A DNA stretch of 64,000 bases from Luteolibacter sp. SL250 (GTDB lineage: Bacteria > Verrucomicrobiota > Verrucomicrobiia > Verrucomicrobiales > Akkermansiaceae). The notes under the pieces were generated by a model that saw only the letters and a program-made list of their open reading frames with translations, searched no databases and was not told where the DNA came from. The stretch is from the NCBI RefSeq assembly GCF_026625605.1, contig NZ_CP113054.1, positions 4,278,001-4,342,000 of the forward strand, written 5' to 3'. The position numbers and the translations under genes are program-made. Position 1 is the stretch's first letter; every line of letters starts with the position of its first letter. Below, one piece after another: positions 52,656 to 61,058 of the stretch.

Positions 52656-54071
52656 ATGTTCCGTCTGGCAGCTTTCCTTTTCCTCACATTCGCCTCCCTT
52701 TCCCCCGCCCAGAACTACGCACCGGTGGATGTGAAGCCACCGCCCTTTCCCCGCGAATTCCGCGCGGCATGGATCGCCACCGTCCACAACATCGACTGGC
52801 CCAGCACCAAGGGCATGTCCGCCGGCGCCCAGCAGGCGGAGATGCGGAGCATGCTCGACCGCCTGGCCGGCATGAAGATCAACGCCGTCATCTTCCAGGT
52901 GCGGCCCCAATGCGACGCCCTCTACCACTCCAGCATCGAGCCGTGGTCCTCCTTCCTCACCGGAAAGATGGGGGCGAACCCCGGCTACGATCCGCTGGCT
53001 TTCACCATCCGCGAGGCCCATGCGAGGGGCATCGAGGTGCATGCGTGGTTCAACCCTTTCCGCGCGCTGAGCAGCACCTCGCAGGCGGTTTCCGGCAACC
53101 ACGTGACCCGCTCCGCGCCGCACATCACCAAAAAGTTCGGATCGATGGTGTGGTGTGATCCGGCGCTTCCGGAAACACGGGCCCGCGCGCTCAACGTGAT
53201 CATGGACGTGGTGCGGCGCTACGACATCGACGGCGTCCACCTGGACGACTATTTCTATCCCTATCCATCGGGAGGATTGAGGTTCCCCGACGGGAAGTCC
53301 CCGGCGGAGCGCCGCAGCTACGTGGATGGGTTTGTTAACAACCTTTACTCGGCGGTGAAGCGGCAGAAGCCGTGGGTGCGGGTGGGCATCAGCCCGTTCG
53401 GCATCTGGCGGCCCGGCGTGCCGGAAGGCATCGAGGCGGGCATCGACTCCTATGAGCAGCTCGCGGGTGATTCCCGGAAGTGGCTGAAGAACGGCTGGGT
53501 GGACTACCTGGCCCCACAGCTCTACTGGCGTGAACAGCCGCGCAAGCAGAGCTTCTCCCACCTGCTTTCATGGTGGCGGCAGCAGGGCAGCCGCCCGGTC
53601 TGGCCGGGCATCGCCACCTCGCGCATCAACTCCTCGGAAGATCCCGGCCGCCCCGCGTCGGAGATCACCAACCAGATCGACACCAGCCGCCGCATCGGCA
53701 GGAACTGGAACGGCCACATCCACTGGAGCGCGAAGTCGCTGGTGAAAAACCAGGGCGGCATCGCCACCCGGCTCTCCGGGACCTACACCCAGTCTGCCGC
53801 CGTGCCGCCGATGCCATGGGTCAACAACAAGCTGCCCCCGGCTCCGGGCGTGGCCTCCTCCGTGAGTGGAAAAGGGACGTTCATCCGCTGGGTGCCGGGG
53901 GATGGCACGGCGAGGGTGCTGGTGCAGACCCGCAGTGGTGGTCAGTGGCGCGTGGTGGGCATCTTCCCGGCCGGCCACCAGGGCATCACCACCCAGCGGG
54001 CGGATGTCGTCGCCGTCACCGCGCTGGACCGATACGGAAATGCCAGCGCGCCGAAGGTGCTGGGACTGTGA
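52656..54071 (+). CDS. GHL10 (DUF187) family glycoside hydrolase-like protein
   Basis: The start is ATG 52656, which gives a signal peptide (MFRLAAFLFLTFASLSPAQ). The 471-residue protein has the TIM-barrel start EFRAAWIATVHNIDWPS, then INAVIFQVRPQCDALYHS and IEVHAWFNPFRA. YDIDGVHLDDYFYPYP is the acidic active-site stretch of YngK-like proteins. A C-terminal fibronectin-like segment is possible (from about residue 395). It is expected to act on exported polysaccharide or peptidoglycan-like glycans; no activity is assigned. Confidence 0.9.
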   Translation: MFRLAAFLFLTFASLSPAQNYAPVDVKPPPFPREFRAAWIATVHNIDWPSTKGMSAGAQQAEMRSMLDRLAGMKINAVIFQVRPQCDALYHSSIEPWSSFLTGKMGANPGYDPLAFTIREAHARGIEVHAWFNPFRALSSTSQAVSGNHVTRSAPHITKKFGSMVWCDPALPETRARALNVIMDVVRRYDIDGVHLDDYFYPYPSGGLRFPDGKSPAERRSYVDGFVNNLYSAVKRQKPWVRVGISPFGIWRPGVPEGIEAGIDSYEQLAGDSRKWLKNGWVDYLAPQLYWREQPRKQSFSHLLSWWRQQGSRPVWPGIATSRINSSEDPGRPASEITNQIDTSRRIGRNWNGHIHWSAKSLVKNQGGIATRLSGTYTQSAAVPPMPWVNNKLPPAPGVASSVSGKGTFIRWVPGDGTARVLVQTRSGGQWRVVGIFPAGHQGITTQRADVVAVTALDRYGNASAPKVLGL

Positions 54072-54093
54072 CTTGATTCACGCCGCCCTCTCC

Positions 54094-54501
54094 ATGAATC
54101 CCGCCAACCCCTACGCCACCCCGGCTTCCGCCGCCGCCGTCGAGCCGGCGTCGGTTTCCGCCCTTGGCGAACTGGTGAAAGGCTGGGAGAAGCGGCGGCT
54201 TCTTTACAACGGCGTCATGCTCCTGCCCGGCATCGGCGTGCTGGCCGTCGGCGTCGCAAGGGAATTCGCACCATGGCCGACTCTGACCGCCGCCGGACTC
54301 ATGTGCGGTCTGGCTGCGAACGCCGGTTTTTTCGGCGGTCCGCTGGCGGAGCTCTATCTGCGCGCGCTCCTTTTCAAAGGCAATCCGCAGCCATGGCTGC
54401 GGACCGCACTCTTCATCGCGGGGTGCCTTCTGTCTTTCGTCATCATGGGCATCTTCCTGATCGGCATCCTGGTGGAGCCGCTGGTGCTTGCCCCGCAATG
54501 A
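54094..54501 (+). CDS. Small polytopic membrane protein, hypothetical
   Basis: The start is ATG 54094 (MNPANPYATPASAAAVEP); the longer frame runs through the preceding gene. The 135-residue protein opens with the MNPxNPYAxP-type N-terminus often seen in PVC membrane proteins of unknown function. Three helices follow (MLLPGIGVLAVGVA, LMCGLAANAGFFGGPLAEL, LFIAGCLLSFVIMGIFLIG). No function is assigned. It follows the GHL10 gene by 22 bases and may share its transcript. Confidence 0.75.
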   Translation: MNPANPYATPASAAAVEPASVSALGELVKGWEKRRLLYNGVMLLPGIGVLAVGVAREFAPWPTLTAAGLMCGLAANAGFFGGPLAELYLRALLFKGNPQPWLRTALFIAGCLLSFVIMGIFLIGILVEPLVLAPQ

Positions 54502-54607
54502 GGCGCCACCGTCCCCGCCAGGGCAACCCACCGCCATTTTCCGGCAAGATCCCGTCACTGAATCCCGTTGAGATACGGTGCCCGTGCGCTAATCTGGAAC
54601 CCTGCCC

Positions 54608-55786
54608 ATGAAACCTCTCCCGATCCTCCTCTCCACCCTGCTGGTGCTCCAAGGCGCCGCCCATGCGGAAAAAGCCCCTGAAAAGGAAACCACCGCCAAG
54701 GAGAAGGCGGAAGAGGCCGCCACCGACGAAGCCGCGACCAAGGTGCCCAAAGAGGAGAAATCCACCGGCCATGTCTTCGCGTGGCCGTTCATGGAGTGGA
54801 AGGAAATGATCCCGCGCGGCGGCACGTCCAAGGGCGCGGACGTCACCCTCGCCCCCGGAGCGAAGGATGCGTGGAAAAAACTCAACGAGCCGGGCCTCGC
54901 CAAATTCGAGCAGGACCGCCGCGCCATCCTCGCCATGGCGGGCAGCTATCGTGTCGGCTTCGACTTCATCGAATCGCTCGGTTTCAAAGAGGAGTTCAAG
55001 CCCATGCGTCCGTATTTCTCCTGGGCCACGGAGCACGTGATGGTGCTGGAGGACAAGGGCGGGTTCATCAGCCTCCAGCACGCGCTGGTGATGTATTTCA
55101 AAGACAAGGACGGCAAGGAACAGGGACCGCACGTGATGAAGCACTGGCGGCAGGACTGGACCTGGCAGGACAAGGAACTGCATGAGTTCACCGGCAACAA
55201 GACGTGGAAAAAAGCCGCCGCCACCCGCCCGGAAGGCCGCTGGTCACAGGCGGTCTACCAGGTGGATGACTCCCCCCGCTATGAGGTGATGGGCGGCTGG
55301 ACGCACGACGGCGTGCTCCACAGTTGGCAGAGCGACAACTGCCCGCGTCCCCTGCCCCGCCGCGAACACTCCGTGCGGAAGGACTACAACGTGCTGGAGG
55401 GCTTCCACGAAATCACCATCACCCCGAACGGCTGGGTGCACCTCCAGAACAACCGCAAGCTGCAGGTGGACCCGGACGGCAAACGCACCTACCTGGGCGC
55501 GGAACTGGGTGTGAACCGCTACGAGGAGATCACCAAACCGGAACTGGCCTCCGCCTTCGACAAATACTGGGAGAAGACCGCCAACTACTGGAAGGACGTG
55601 CGGGAAACCTGGACGAAGACCATGGCCGACCGCGCCACCTTCACCCTCCGCGACGAGGACGACGACGGAGGCAAGCTCTACGCCGAACACTTCGAATACG
55701 CGGGAGAGCTGGAGAAGTCCGGCAAAAACGACCCCGCCGCGAACCTCAGGCACGCCAAGGAAACGATCTCGAAATTCCTTGAGTAA
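54608..55786 (+). CDS. DUF6607-like secreted protein
   Basis: A 392-residue protein with signal peptide (LPILLSTLLVLQGAAHA) and a Lys/Glu/Ala-rich linker. The body begins near FAWPFMEWKEM. The stretch QDRRAILAMAGSYRVGFDFIE is the pattern I associate with DUF6607. Later parts (HWRQDWTWQDKELHEF, PRYEVMGGWTHD) are Trp/Arg-rich and look like a beta-barrel or lipocalin. The function is unknown. The stop codon lies inside the first bases of a REP-like repeat. Confidence 0.82.
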   Translation: MKPLPILLSTLLVLQGAAHAEKAPEKETTAKEKAEEAATDEAATKVPKEEKSTGHVFAWPFMEWKEMIPRGGTSKGADVTLAPGAKDAWKKLNEPGLAKFEQDRRAILAMAGSYRVGFDFIESLGFKEEFKPMRPYFSWATEHVMVLEDKGGFISLQHALVMYFKDKDGKEQGPHVMKHWRQDWTWQDKELHEFTGNKTWKKAAATRPEGRWSQAVYQVDDSPRYEVMGGWTHDGVLHSWQSDNCPRPLPRREHSVRKDYNVLEGFHEITITPNGWVHLQNNRKLQVDPDGKRTYLGAELGVNRYEEITKPELASAFDKYWEKTANYWKDVRETWTKTMADRATFTLRDEDDDGGKLYAEHFEYAGELEKSGKNDPAANLRHAKETISKFLE

Positions 55787-55820
55787 GGAGGGTGGACACT
55801 CTTGTCCACCGGCGGCATTG
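55783..55820 (+). repeat. REP-like family 3 element
   Basis: GTAAGGAGGG, then hairpin GTGGACA-CTCT-TGTCCAC and CGGCGGCATTGG. It begins inside the DUF6607 stop codon. A mirror copy lies at 56022. Confidence 0.85.
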
Positions 55821-56021
55821 GCGAATCATCAAAAGATTCGCTGCGAAGGTCGCAAAGAATCGGCGGAAGGTCCTCCCCCCCCTTCTCCCCGCAGTCTTTC
55901 TTCCATTTCCATGAAACGAGAAGCGGGGGCCTCTCCTCATTGATAACCCGCTTCTGCCCCCTACGACAATCGCCCGATGCTGAGAAGGGCTGATTTCCGC
56001 CTAGAATCCCTTTGCTATGGG

Positions 56022-56063
56022 TTCCGGTTGCAGCCGGAGGACAGGAGTGTCCTCCCTCCTTAC
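56022..56063 (-). repeat. REP-like family 3 element, inverted
   Basis: Minus-strand reading: GTAAGGAGGG, hairpin AGGACA-CTCC-TGTCCT, then CCGGCTGCAACCGG. Compared with the copy at 55783, the stem's T-A pair has become A-T. Confidence 0.85.
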
Positions 56064-56066
56064 GGA

Positions 56067-56097
56067 AAAACCCGGAGGATGGACTCCTCCGGGTTTT
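56067..56097. terminator. Strong bidirectional intrinsic terminator
   Basis: AAAACCCGGAGGA and TCCTCCGGGTTTT form a perfect 13-base stem around TGGAC, with A/T ends on both sides. It lies 18 bases past the stop of the small His-rich lipoprotein gene on the minus strand and can also stop plus-strand transcripts. Confidence 0.88.
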
Positions 56098-56114
56098 CCT
56101 TCGATCAGGAAAGA

Positions 56115-56363
56115 TCAGTGGTGATAGTGGCCGCGGTAGCGCGGACGGTAGTAGCCGCGGTCGTAGTGGTGATGGTGATGGCGGTCGCTCCTCTTGTTGG
56201 CGACGGCGTATCCAAGCACCCCTGCAGCCACGACACCGGCGGTGGCGGCGGCTGGGTCGACGGACTGCACAGGGCGTCCGTAGGCGTCATAGGTCGTCAT
56301 GCACGAAGTGGTGGCGATGACGGCGGTGAGAACCGCGACGGTTTTGAGAATGATTGATTTCAT
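56115..56363 (-). CDS. Small His/Tyr-rich lipoprotein
   Basis: An 82-residue protein with a lipoprotein signal (LTAVIATTSC). A Gly/Ala-rich hydrophobic stretch (AAATAGVVAAGVLGYAVANK) resembles a glycine zipper. The tail is dominated by His, Tyr and Arg (HHHHHYDRGYYRPRYRGHYHH) and may bind metal (inference). It is monocistronic, with the strong terminator just downstream. Function unknown. Confidence 0.75.
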   Translation of the reverse strand: MKSIILKTVAVLTAVIATTSCMTTYDAYGRPVQSVDPAAATAGVVAAGVLGYAVANKRSDRHHHHHYDRGYYRPRYRGHYHH

Positions 56364-56432
56364 GGCCTTTCAGTAGGGTTACATCATCTATGACGGAAGT
56401 TCGCACGGATTATTCAACGTGCTGTAAAAAAA

Positions 56433-57506
56433 TCACGCATTCGCCCTGCGGAAGAACAGGGTGAATTCCTGCCTGTTATAAGTGAGATGGGTGCAGGCCA
56501 CCGGGGTCAGCCCTGCTTCCGCCGCATCTTTCAGGACCGCGCGGTGGAGTTCGTTGATCGCGGCGGCGGATTCCACGGCGGTCGTTTTCAGGGTGAAAAC
56601 GATGAGTCCCCCGGGCTTCAGGAAAACGGACAGACGGGCGACCTGGTGGAAGGCATCGCGCGGCTTGCCATTCATGTCGGACAAGATGGCATCATAGGAA
56701 GCGCCTTTCTCCGGAACGAAAGTGGCGACGTCCCCGCGGAGGAACCGCAGGTTCCTGGCATCCGCCAGACGGGCATCCAGAACCGCGCGGTCCACCGCGG
56801 TCACATGGAAGCCGCGTTTCAACAGTTCCGAGGTCATCCCCCCGGGGCTGGCACCCAGCTCCAGCCACCGCCCACCCGCCGGGAGTTCCGGCAGATGGAG
56901 GCGCAGGTAGTGCAGCGCCTCCGCGATCTTCGCACCGGCACGGCTGATGGTGTCCTCCGCATTCTGGGAGATGTACTTCGTTCCACCGGGATGGAAGCCG
57001 TTCGCCGCCTTCGGCGGGATCACACCGCAGAACAGCCCTTCTTTTCCGACGAGACAGAAGAGGCTCCCACGGCCCGAATGCTGTTCCTCCGCGGAACCCA
57101 CCTCCATCGATGGAAAAACCTGGAGCGTCCGCCCGCGCAGGTTCGATGCCAGCGTCTTGTAGTAGCGGCCGGATGCGCTCGGGTCGAGCTGGCCCATCAG
57201 AACCGCCTGCGGTTTCCGGTCCCCGAATTTTTTCAAAAGTCCCTGCGCGGCCTTCTCCACGAAGCCGGTCATTTTCTCAGGATTGCATGGCCAACTGTGC
57301 TCGACCGGCAGATACCATCTGACGAACTTCCCGTAGTCGGAACCCCGGATGTCCGCCCGCCCCGCATTCACGAGGAAATACTCCGACCCCAGGCGCTTGA
57401 TGGAGCGGACATCCAAGCCTTCAAGGATCTCCGGAACGAGATCCGCGAAGACCTCCGGAATACGGAGGAGCAGGGGTGCCGGTGGCGCGACTTCTTGGGA
57501 ATGCAT
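56433..57506 (-). CDS. FtsJ-like SAM-dependent RNA methyltransferase (RlmM-like)
   Basis: The start is ATG 57506 (MHSQEVAPPAPLLLRIPE). The 357-residue protein has an N-terminal RNA-binding-like half. The Rossmann methyltransferase domain from about residue 210 has LELGASPGGMTSELLKRG (SAM motif I), VTAVDRAVLD, YDAILSDMNGKP and GLIVFTLKTT. The Lys and Asp of the K-D-K-E 2'-O-methyltransferase tetrad are plausible. It is closest in architecture to RlmM, which methylates C2498 of 23S rRNA; the target is inferred. Confidence 0.85.
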   Translation of the reverse strand: MHSQEVAPPAPLLLRIPEVFADLVPEILEGLDVRSIKRLGSEYFLVNAGRADIRGSDYGKFVRWYLPVEHSWPCNPEKMTGFVEKAAQGLLKKFGDRKPQAVLMGQLDPSASGRYYKTLASNLRGRTLQVFPSMEVGSAEEQHSGRGSLFCLVGKEGLFCGVIPPKAANGFHPGGTKYISQNAEDTISRAGAKIAEALHYLRLHLPELPAGGRWLELGASPGGMTSELLKRGFHVTAVDRAVLDARLADARNLRFLRGDVATFVPEKGASYDAILSDMNGKPRDAFHQVARLSVFLKPGGLIVFTLKTTAVESAAAINELHRAVLKDAAEAGLTPVACTHLTYNRQEFTLFFRRANA

Positions 57507-57558
57507 CAGACCCCCACTGATAGGAAGGACCGCAGCCAAGTCGATCCTTTTACCGCGC

Positions 57559-58002
57559 TCAAGCCACGGCGGCGGGCACGGAAGCAACCGCAGTGCGGGA
57601 GTTCACCTCCAGCCAGCGCTCCGCTTCATCCCGCGAGGAGAAGATGCGGCAGCGGTCGCTCACACGCGCCCAATGGGAAAGCATCCGCACCAGCGAGAAT
57701 GCGGCGGCATCCTTCACGGCGAAAGCATGCCAGCCCACCGGGCGGGATTTTCCGGACCGCATGATGAGGGCGTAGCGCAGCACTTCATCACTGCTCAGCT
57801 CCAGATCCGCACCGCTCAGGTCCACCAGGCGGTTGTTCGACTCCTGGCACTCCGGGTCCTCCGCCATGACGGAGGCCAGACCCCTGAGGTCGTCCAGGCC
57901 CACCTTTCCCGTATATTCCTCGATGTGCATGTTCCTTTCGGACTCGATGCGATAGTGGCAGGAAGCGTGGGGGGAAACGCAGGAAGTCAGGAGTGATTTC
58001 AT
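57559..58002 (-). CDS. Hypothetical protein, possible STAS/SpoIIAA-like domain
   Basis: The start is ATG 58002. The 147-residue protein has an N-terminal segment that may be a signal (MKSLLTSCVSPHASC), or an internal ATG near MHIEEYTGKVGLDDL may be the true start. The rest has alternating strands and helices: NNRLVDLSGADLELSSDEVL, RPVGWHAFAVKDAAAFSLVRML, RCRIFSSRDEAERWLEV. This is the pattern of single-domain SpoIIAA-like proteins. No catalytic residues are recognised. Confidence 0.72.
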   Translation of the reverse strand: MKSLLTSCVSPHASCHYRIESERNMHIEEYTGKVGLDDLRGLASVMAEDPECQESNNRLVDLSGADLELSSDEVLRYALIMRSGKSRPVGWHAFAVKDAAAFSLVRMLSHWARVSDRCRIFSSRDEAERWLEVNSRTAVASVPAAVA

Positions 58003-58168
58003 AGGTCTCGGCGGTTCAGACACCCTCGCCCGCGCACTCGTTCAATCATGGCGTCAAATTTTACAAAAATCCGAAATAATGAGAATTATTCAATAAACGG
58101 TTAATTTTCCTTAAATATAAGGGCATTTGGAGACCCCATCCCTGCCACCTAGAGGGCAAATGCAAAAC

Positions 58169-58196
58169 GCACCGGAATCTGATTAAATTCCGGTGC
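58169..58196 (-). terminator. Intrinsic terminator of the GH5 gene
   Basis: GCACCGGAAT and ATTCCGGTGC form a perfect 10-base stem with an 8-base loop. On the minus strand it is followed by GTTTTGC. It lies 66 bases past the GH5 stop. The remaining A/T-rich DNA toward 58003 is upstream sequence of the preceding gene. Confidence 0.75.
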
Positions 58197-58261
58197 GGAT
58201 CACGCCACTGCCTCGGTGGGAAATGGGAGGAACGTGGCAGCCTCGTTCCTCCCTCCGTTAC

Positions 58262-60472
58262 TCAGCGTGTGCGCTTCAGTTCGAATTGCTTGCCGGCGAG
58301 GGCCTCCTTGGCCATCGCACCCCATGGGGTCGGGGTGTATTTCCAGTCGGAAATCATGACCGGGGAGGCGCCGGGGTGGAAGCACCAGCCGGTCCAGTTC
58401 AGCTTGTGCTTCTGGATGAAGCCGAGCATGTCGGGCACCCAGGTTTCCGGAGCCTCCTGGGCTTCCTTGGGGATGAAGTTGAGCTTCTTGGTGTCAGCGC
58501 CGGTCTCACCGATGAGGATCGGGTGCTTCATCGCCGCAGCGAGCATCAGTTTCTCCCAGTCCTTGTGCCAGTTGTAGATGTGCCAGCCGTAGATGATGCC
58601 GTTGCCACCGCGGTCATCCAGGGCGTAGCCCTCGGTGATGCCGCGCAGGTCGCTGGACCATGTGAGGCCGCCCACGACGACGAGGTTCTTCGCGCCGGTG
58701 CTGCGGACGGCGTCCAACAGCGCCTGCATGCCCACGGACTCGAAGCCCTGGTTCTTCTTCTTCTCCTCCTCGGAAAGGAAGGCGGATTCATCCGTGATCT
58801 TGCCCTGGTTGGCGACGAAGCCACCATCCCGCCACGTTTTCCAGTCGATGCCGTAGGGCTCGTTGAACAGGTCGAAGATCACCGCCGGATGGTTTTTGTA
58901 GCGCTCCGCGGCATCCTTCCAGAAGTCCGCGTGCTCCTGCTTCGGCGCGCGGAAGCGGTGCAGGTCCAGCACCAGGTAGCCACCACGGTTCGCGGTCAGT
59001 GTGATGATCTGGTCGATGCGCTCGCGGTATTCCTTTCCGCCGTCCTTCTGCATCGGGCTGCGGCCGAACCAGAACATCTCGTTCATGGGCAGGCGGAGGC
59101 AGTTGGCCTTCCACTCGTCGAGTGCGACCACGGTGCTTTTCAGCACCTGCTTGTCATGGGGCAGGGTTTCCAGACCACCGGGGTTCACACCCTGGAGCCA
59201 CACTTCCTTTCCGGACGGGTCATGCAGGCGGTTGCCCACCACCTTGAGCGGCAGCGGCCATTTGTCCTTCTTCGGTTCTTCGAAATCGACGTGGCGCATA
59301 CGTTCCGCCTCCTCATTCGCACGCTGCTGGGCGTAAAGGATCTCGGGATCGGTCGGCTTGAGGACCATGTCATCGATGTCAAAGGTTCCGGTCGTGACCT
59401 GGAATAGTGACGGCATCATGACGAGGGTGACTGCCCCCTCCGGCACCAGAAAGCTCTTGTTGCGCTCCACCCACCCCTCGGTGTCCTTCTGGGTGAACGC
59501 CGGCGACGCGACGCCCAGTTTCTTTCCACCGGCGTCATGCCAGTCCATCATGATCCGCGCGTCGAACCACGGCATCTTGCCCTTCTTCAGGCCGGTGATG
59601 CGCTGTTTCCAGGAAAGCTCCAGCGCCTTCACGCCCGCAGGCACATCCACGGTGCGGTAGAGGGACACCATCTTGTCCGGAGCGGGGGATTTCAGCGTGG
59701 CGTAGCGGTTCGCCCCTTCCTGGCCCCACGTCTTGTCGCCCTTCAGCACACCCCAGCCCTCCGGGCCGCCCGACTTGCCCTTCGACTCCGTCTGGAAGTC
59801 TCCGTTGGTGATGAGGTTGCCCGTGGCGGCCAGCACCTCCGCGGCCTTCGCCTGGCGCTTCGCGGCGGTCTCGGCGGCCTTGCGGGCTTTTTCCTCGTCC
59901 TTCGCTTTCTTCTCTTCCTCGAGCGGCTTGGGGTCGGTCTTTTCGATGGAGATGTTGTCCAGGTCGAACGTACCAGCCTCCGCCTGGAACAGGGCCGGCA
60001 TGAACTTCAGATACACCGCACCTTCCGGGACGAGAAAGGAGACGCTTTTCTCCACCCAGCCGTCGGTATCACGGTTGGTGGCGGGCGCGGGAGGTGTGCC
60101 TGCCACCTTGAGGCGCTCCGCATTGGAAAATTCCATCATGATCCGCGCGTCGAACCACTTCTGCTTGCCTACCTTCAGACCGCTCACCCGCTGCTTCCAT
60201 TTCAGCTCCAGGGCACGGGTCCCTTCCGGGATCTTGTATTCCTGGTAGATCATCACGTTGGTCCCCGGTGCGGGGCTGGCGAGACGGAGGAAACGGTTCG
60301 CGTCTTCCTTCCCCCAGGAGCCGCCCGCATTCGGCTTCGCCCAATCCGCCGGCCAATCCCCCTCACCTGATTTTTCAAAATCCCCGTTCGTCACGAGGTT
60401 GGCGCCGCAGGTGAGCGTCCCGAGCAGGACGGTCGCGGCGAAAACGGGCAGGAATCCAAATGGGTTCTTCAT
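58262..60472 (-). CDS. GH5-like glycoside hydrolase with duplicated N-terminal binding modules
   Basis: The start is ATG 60472 ([18 protein letters not shown] signal). The 736-residue protein has two homologous beta-sandwich modules at about 25-178 and 216-372. Both contain [21 protein letters not shown] and FLVPEGAV motifs. A Lys/Glu/Ala helical linker joins them. The GH5-type TIM barrel follows at about 395-736, with [11 protein letters not shown], the acid/base [10 protein letters not shown] and the nucleophile in ILIGETGAD. It should hydrolyse a beta-glucan or mannan outside the cell. A single gene with its own terminator. Confidence 0.9.
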   Translation of the reverse strand: MKNPFGFLPVFAATVLLGTLTCGANLVTNGDFEKSGEGDWPADWAKPNAGGSWGKEDANRFLRLASPAPGTNVMIYQEYKIPEGTRALELKWKQRVSGLKVGKQKWFDARIMMEFSNAERLKVAGTPPAPATNRDTDGWVEKSVSFLVPEGAVYLKFMPALFQAEAGTFDLDNISIEKTDPKPLEEEKKAKDEEKARKAAETAAKRQAKAAEVLAATGNLITNGDFQTESKGKSGGPEGWGVLKGDKTWGQEGANRYATLKSPAPDKMVSLYRTVDVPAGVKALELSWKQRITGLKKGKMPWFDARIMMDWHDAGGKKLGVASPAFTQKDTEGWVERNKSFLVPEGAVTLVMMPSLFQVTTGTFDIDDMVLKPTDPEILYAQQRANEEAERMRHVDFEEPKKDKWPLPLKVVGNRLHDPSGKEVWLQGVNPGGLETLPHDKQVLKSTVVALDEWKANCLRLPMNEMFWFGRSPMQKDGGKEYRERIDQIITLTANRGGYLVLDLHRFRAPKQEHADFWKDAAERYKNHPAVIFDLFNEPYGIDWKTWRDGGFVANQGKITDESAFLSEEEKKKNQGFESVGMQALLDAVRSTGAKNLVVVGGLTWSSDLRGITEGYALDDRGGNGIIYGWHIYNWHKDWEKLMLAAAMKHPILIGETGADTKKLNFIPKEAQEAPETWVPDMLGFIQKHKLNWTGWCFHPGASPVMISDWKYTPTPWGAMAKEALAGKQFELKRTR

Positions 60473-60650
60473 AACTTGGAAGCGGTTCTGAGGGTGCGGA
60501 TCGGGCACCTTCCGGCCAAACGTGCCGATCTCCATATCGCTTGGCAACAACCCGATTGGGTAGTGCAACCTACCCGGCTTTCCTCAGAAAGGCCATCCAT
60601 GATCTGAAAAACCGGGCGTTCCGGCCGCTCCCCTCCCTTGATCCCCCTCC

Positions 60651-60947
60651 TCAACCGCGACGGCGCAGCAGGAGGATGGCCCCGAGGATTCCCAGCAACC
60701 CCGCCAGGCCGGGTTCCGGCACCACCGCCACGGACACCTCCCTCACATTCACCCCGACATCACCGCCCGGACCGGCGGGGACCTTCCCACCGTCATGGAA
60801 TTCCACGAACGCAGGCTGCGCGGTGATCGCATGATAGCCACCAGCCGGGGAGTCCAGGCGGGTATTGGTCGGAACGTCATCCCGCGCCTGCAACGCAAGC
60901 GGGGTGACACATGCCGCGGCAAGCAGCAGGGCGAGTGGGTATTTCAT
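60651..60947 (-). CDS. Short PEP-CTERM sorting-domain protein
   Basis: A 98-residue protein with signal peptide (YPLALLLAAACVTPLALQA). The C-terminus is a textbook PEP-CTERM signal: VPEPG, a hydrophobic helix (LAGLLGILGAILLL) and the basic end RRRG. It would be cut and anchored or released by an exosortase, which is not in the window. The intervening 60 residues carry no known domain. It lies 178 bases upstream of the GH5 start on the same strand. Confidence 0.85.
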   Translation of the reverse strand: MKYPLALLLAAACVTPLALQARDDVPTNTRLDSPAGGYHAITAQPAFVEFHDGGKVPAGPGGDVGVNVREVSVAVVPEPGLAGLLGILGAILLLRRRG

Positions 60948-61058
60948 AACCGGGGGAAGTTACTGCCGACGTGACTAACCCATCTCCAGGACCGAAGCAA
61001 TTCCCAAATTGATCAGGGAAGCCGGACAGACCGCCCGGATTGATGATCCACCGGGGGC

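Larger units (their letters stand above)
55787..56114. other. 328-bp gene-free stretch with several hairpins
   Basis: No credible gene is visible. It contains a family 3 hairpin pair, a GCGAATC-ATCAAAA-GATTCGC hairpin at 55821-55841 (read on the minus strand it resembles a degenerate family 1 element), and a strong terminator at the right end. Confidence 0.75.

Noticed and set aside
54016..54558. Minus-strand frame of 180 codons
   Set aside because: It is antisense to the end of GHL10 and to the small membrane protein gene; no recognisable features.
60558..60575. GGGTAG-TGCAAC-CTACCC palindrome upstream of the GH5 gene
   Set aside because: A 6-base stem found once; it may be an operator but there is no second copy to support it.
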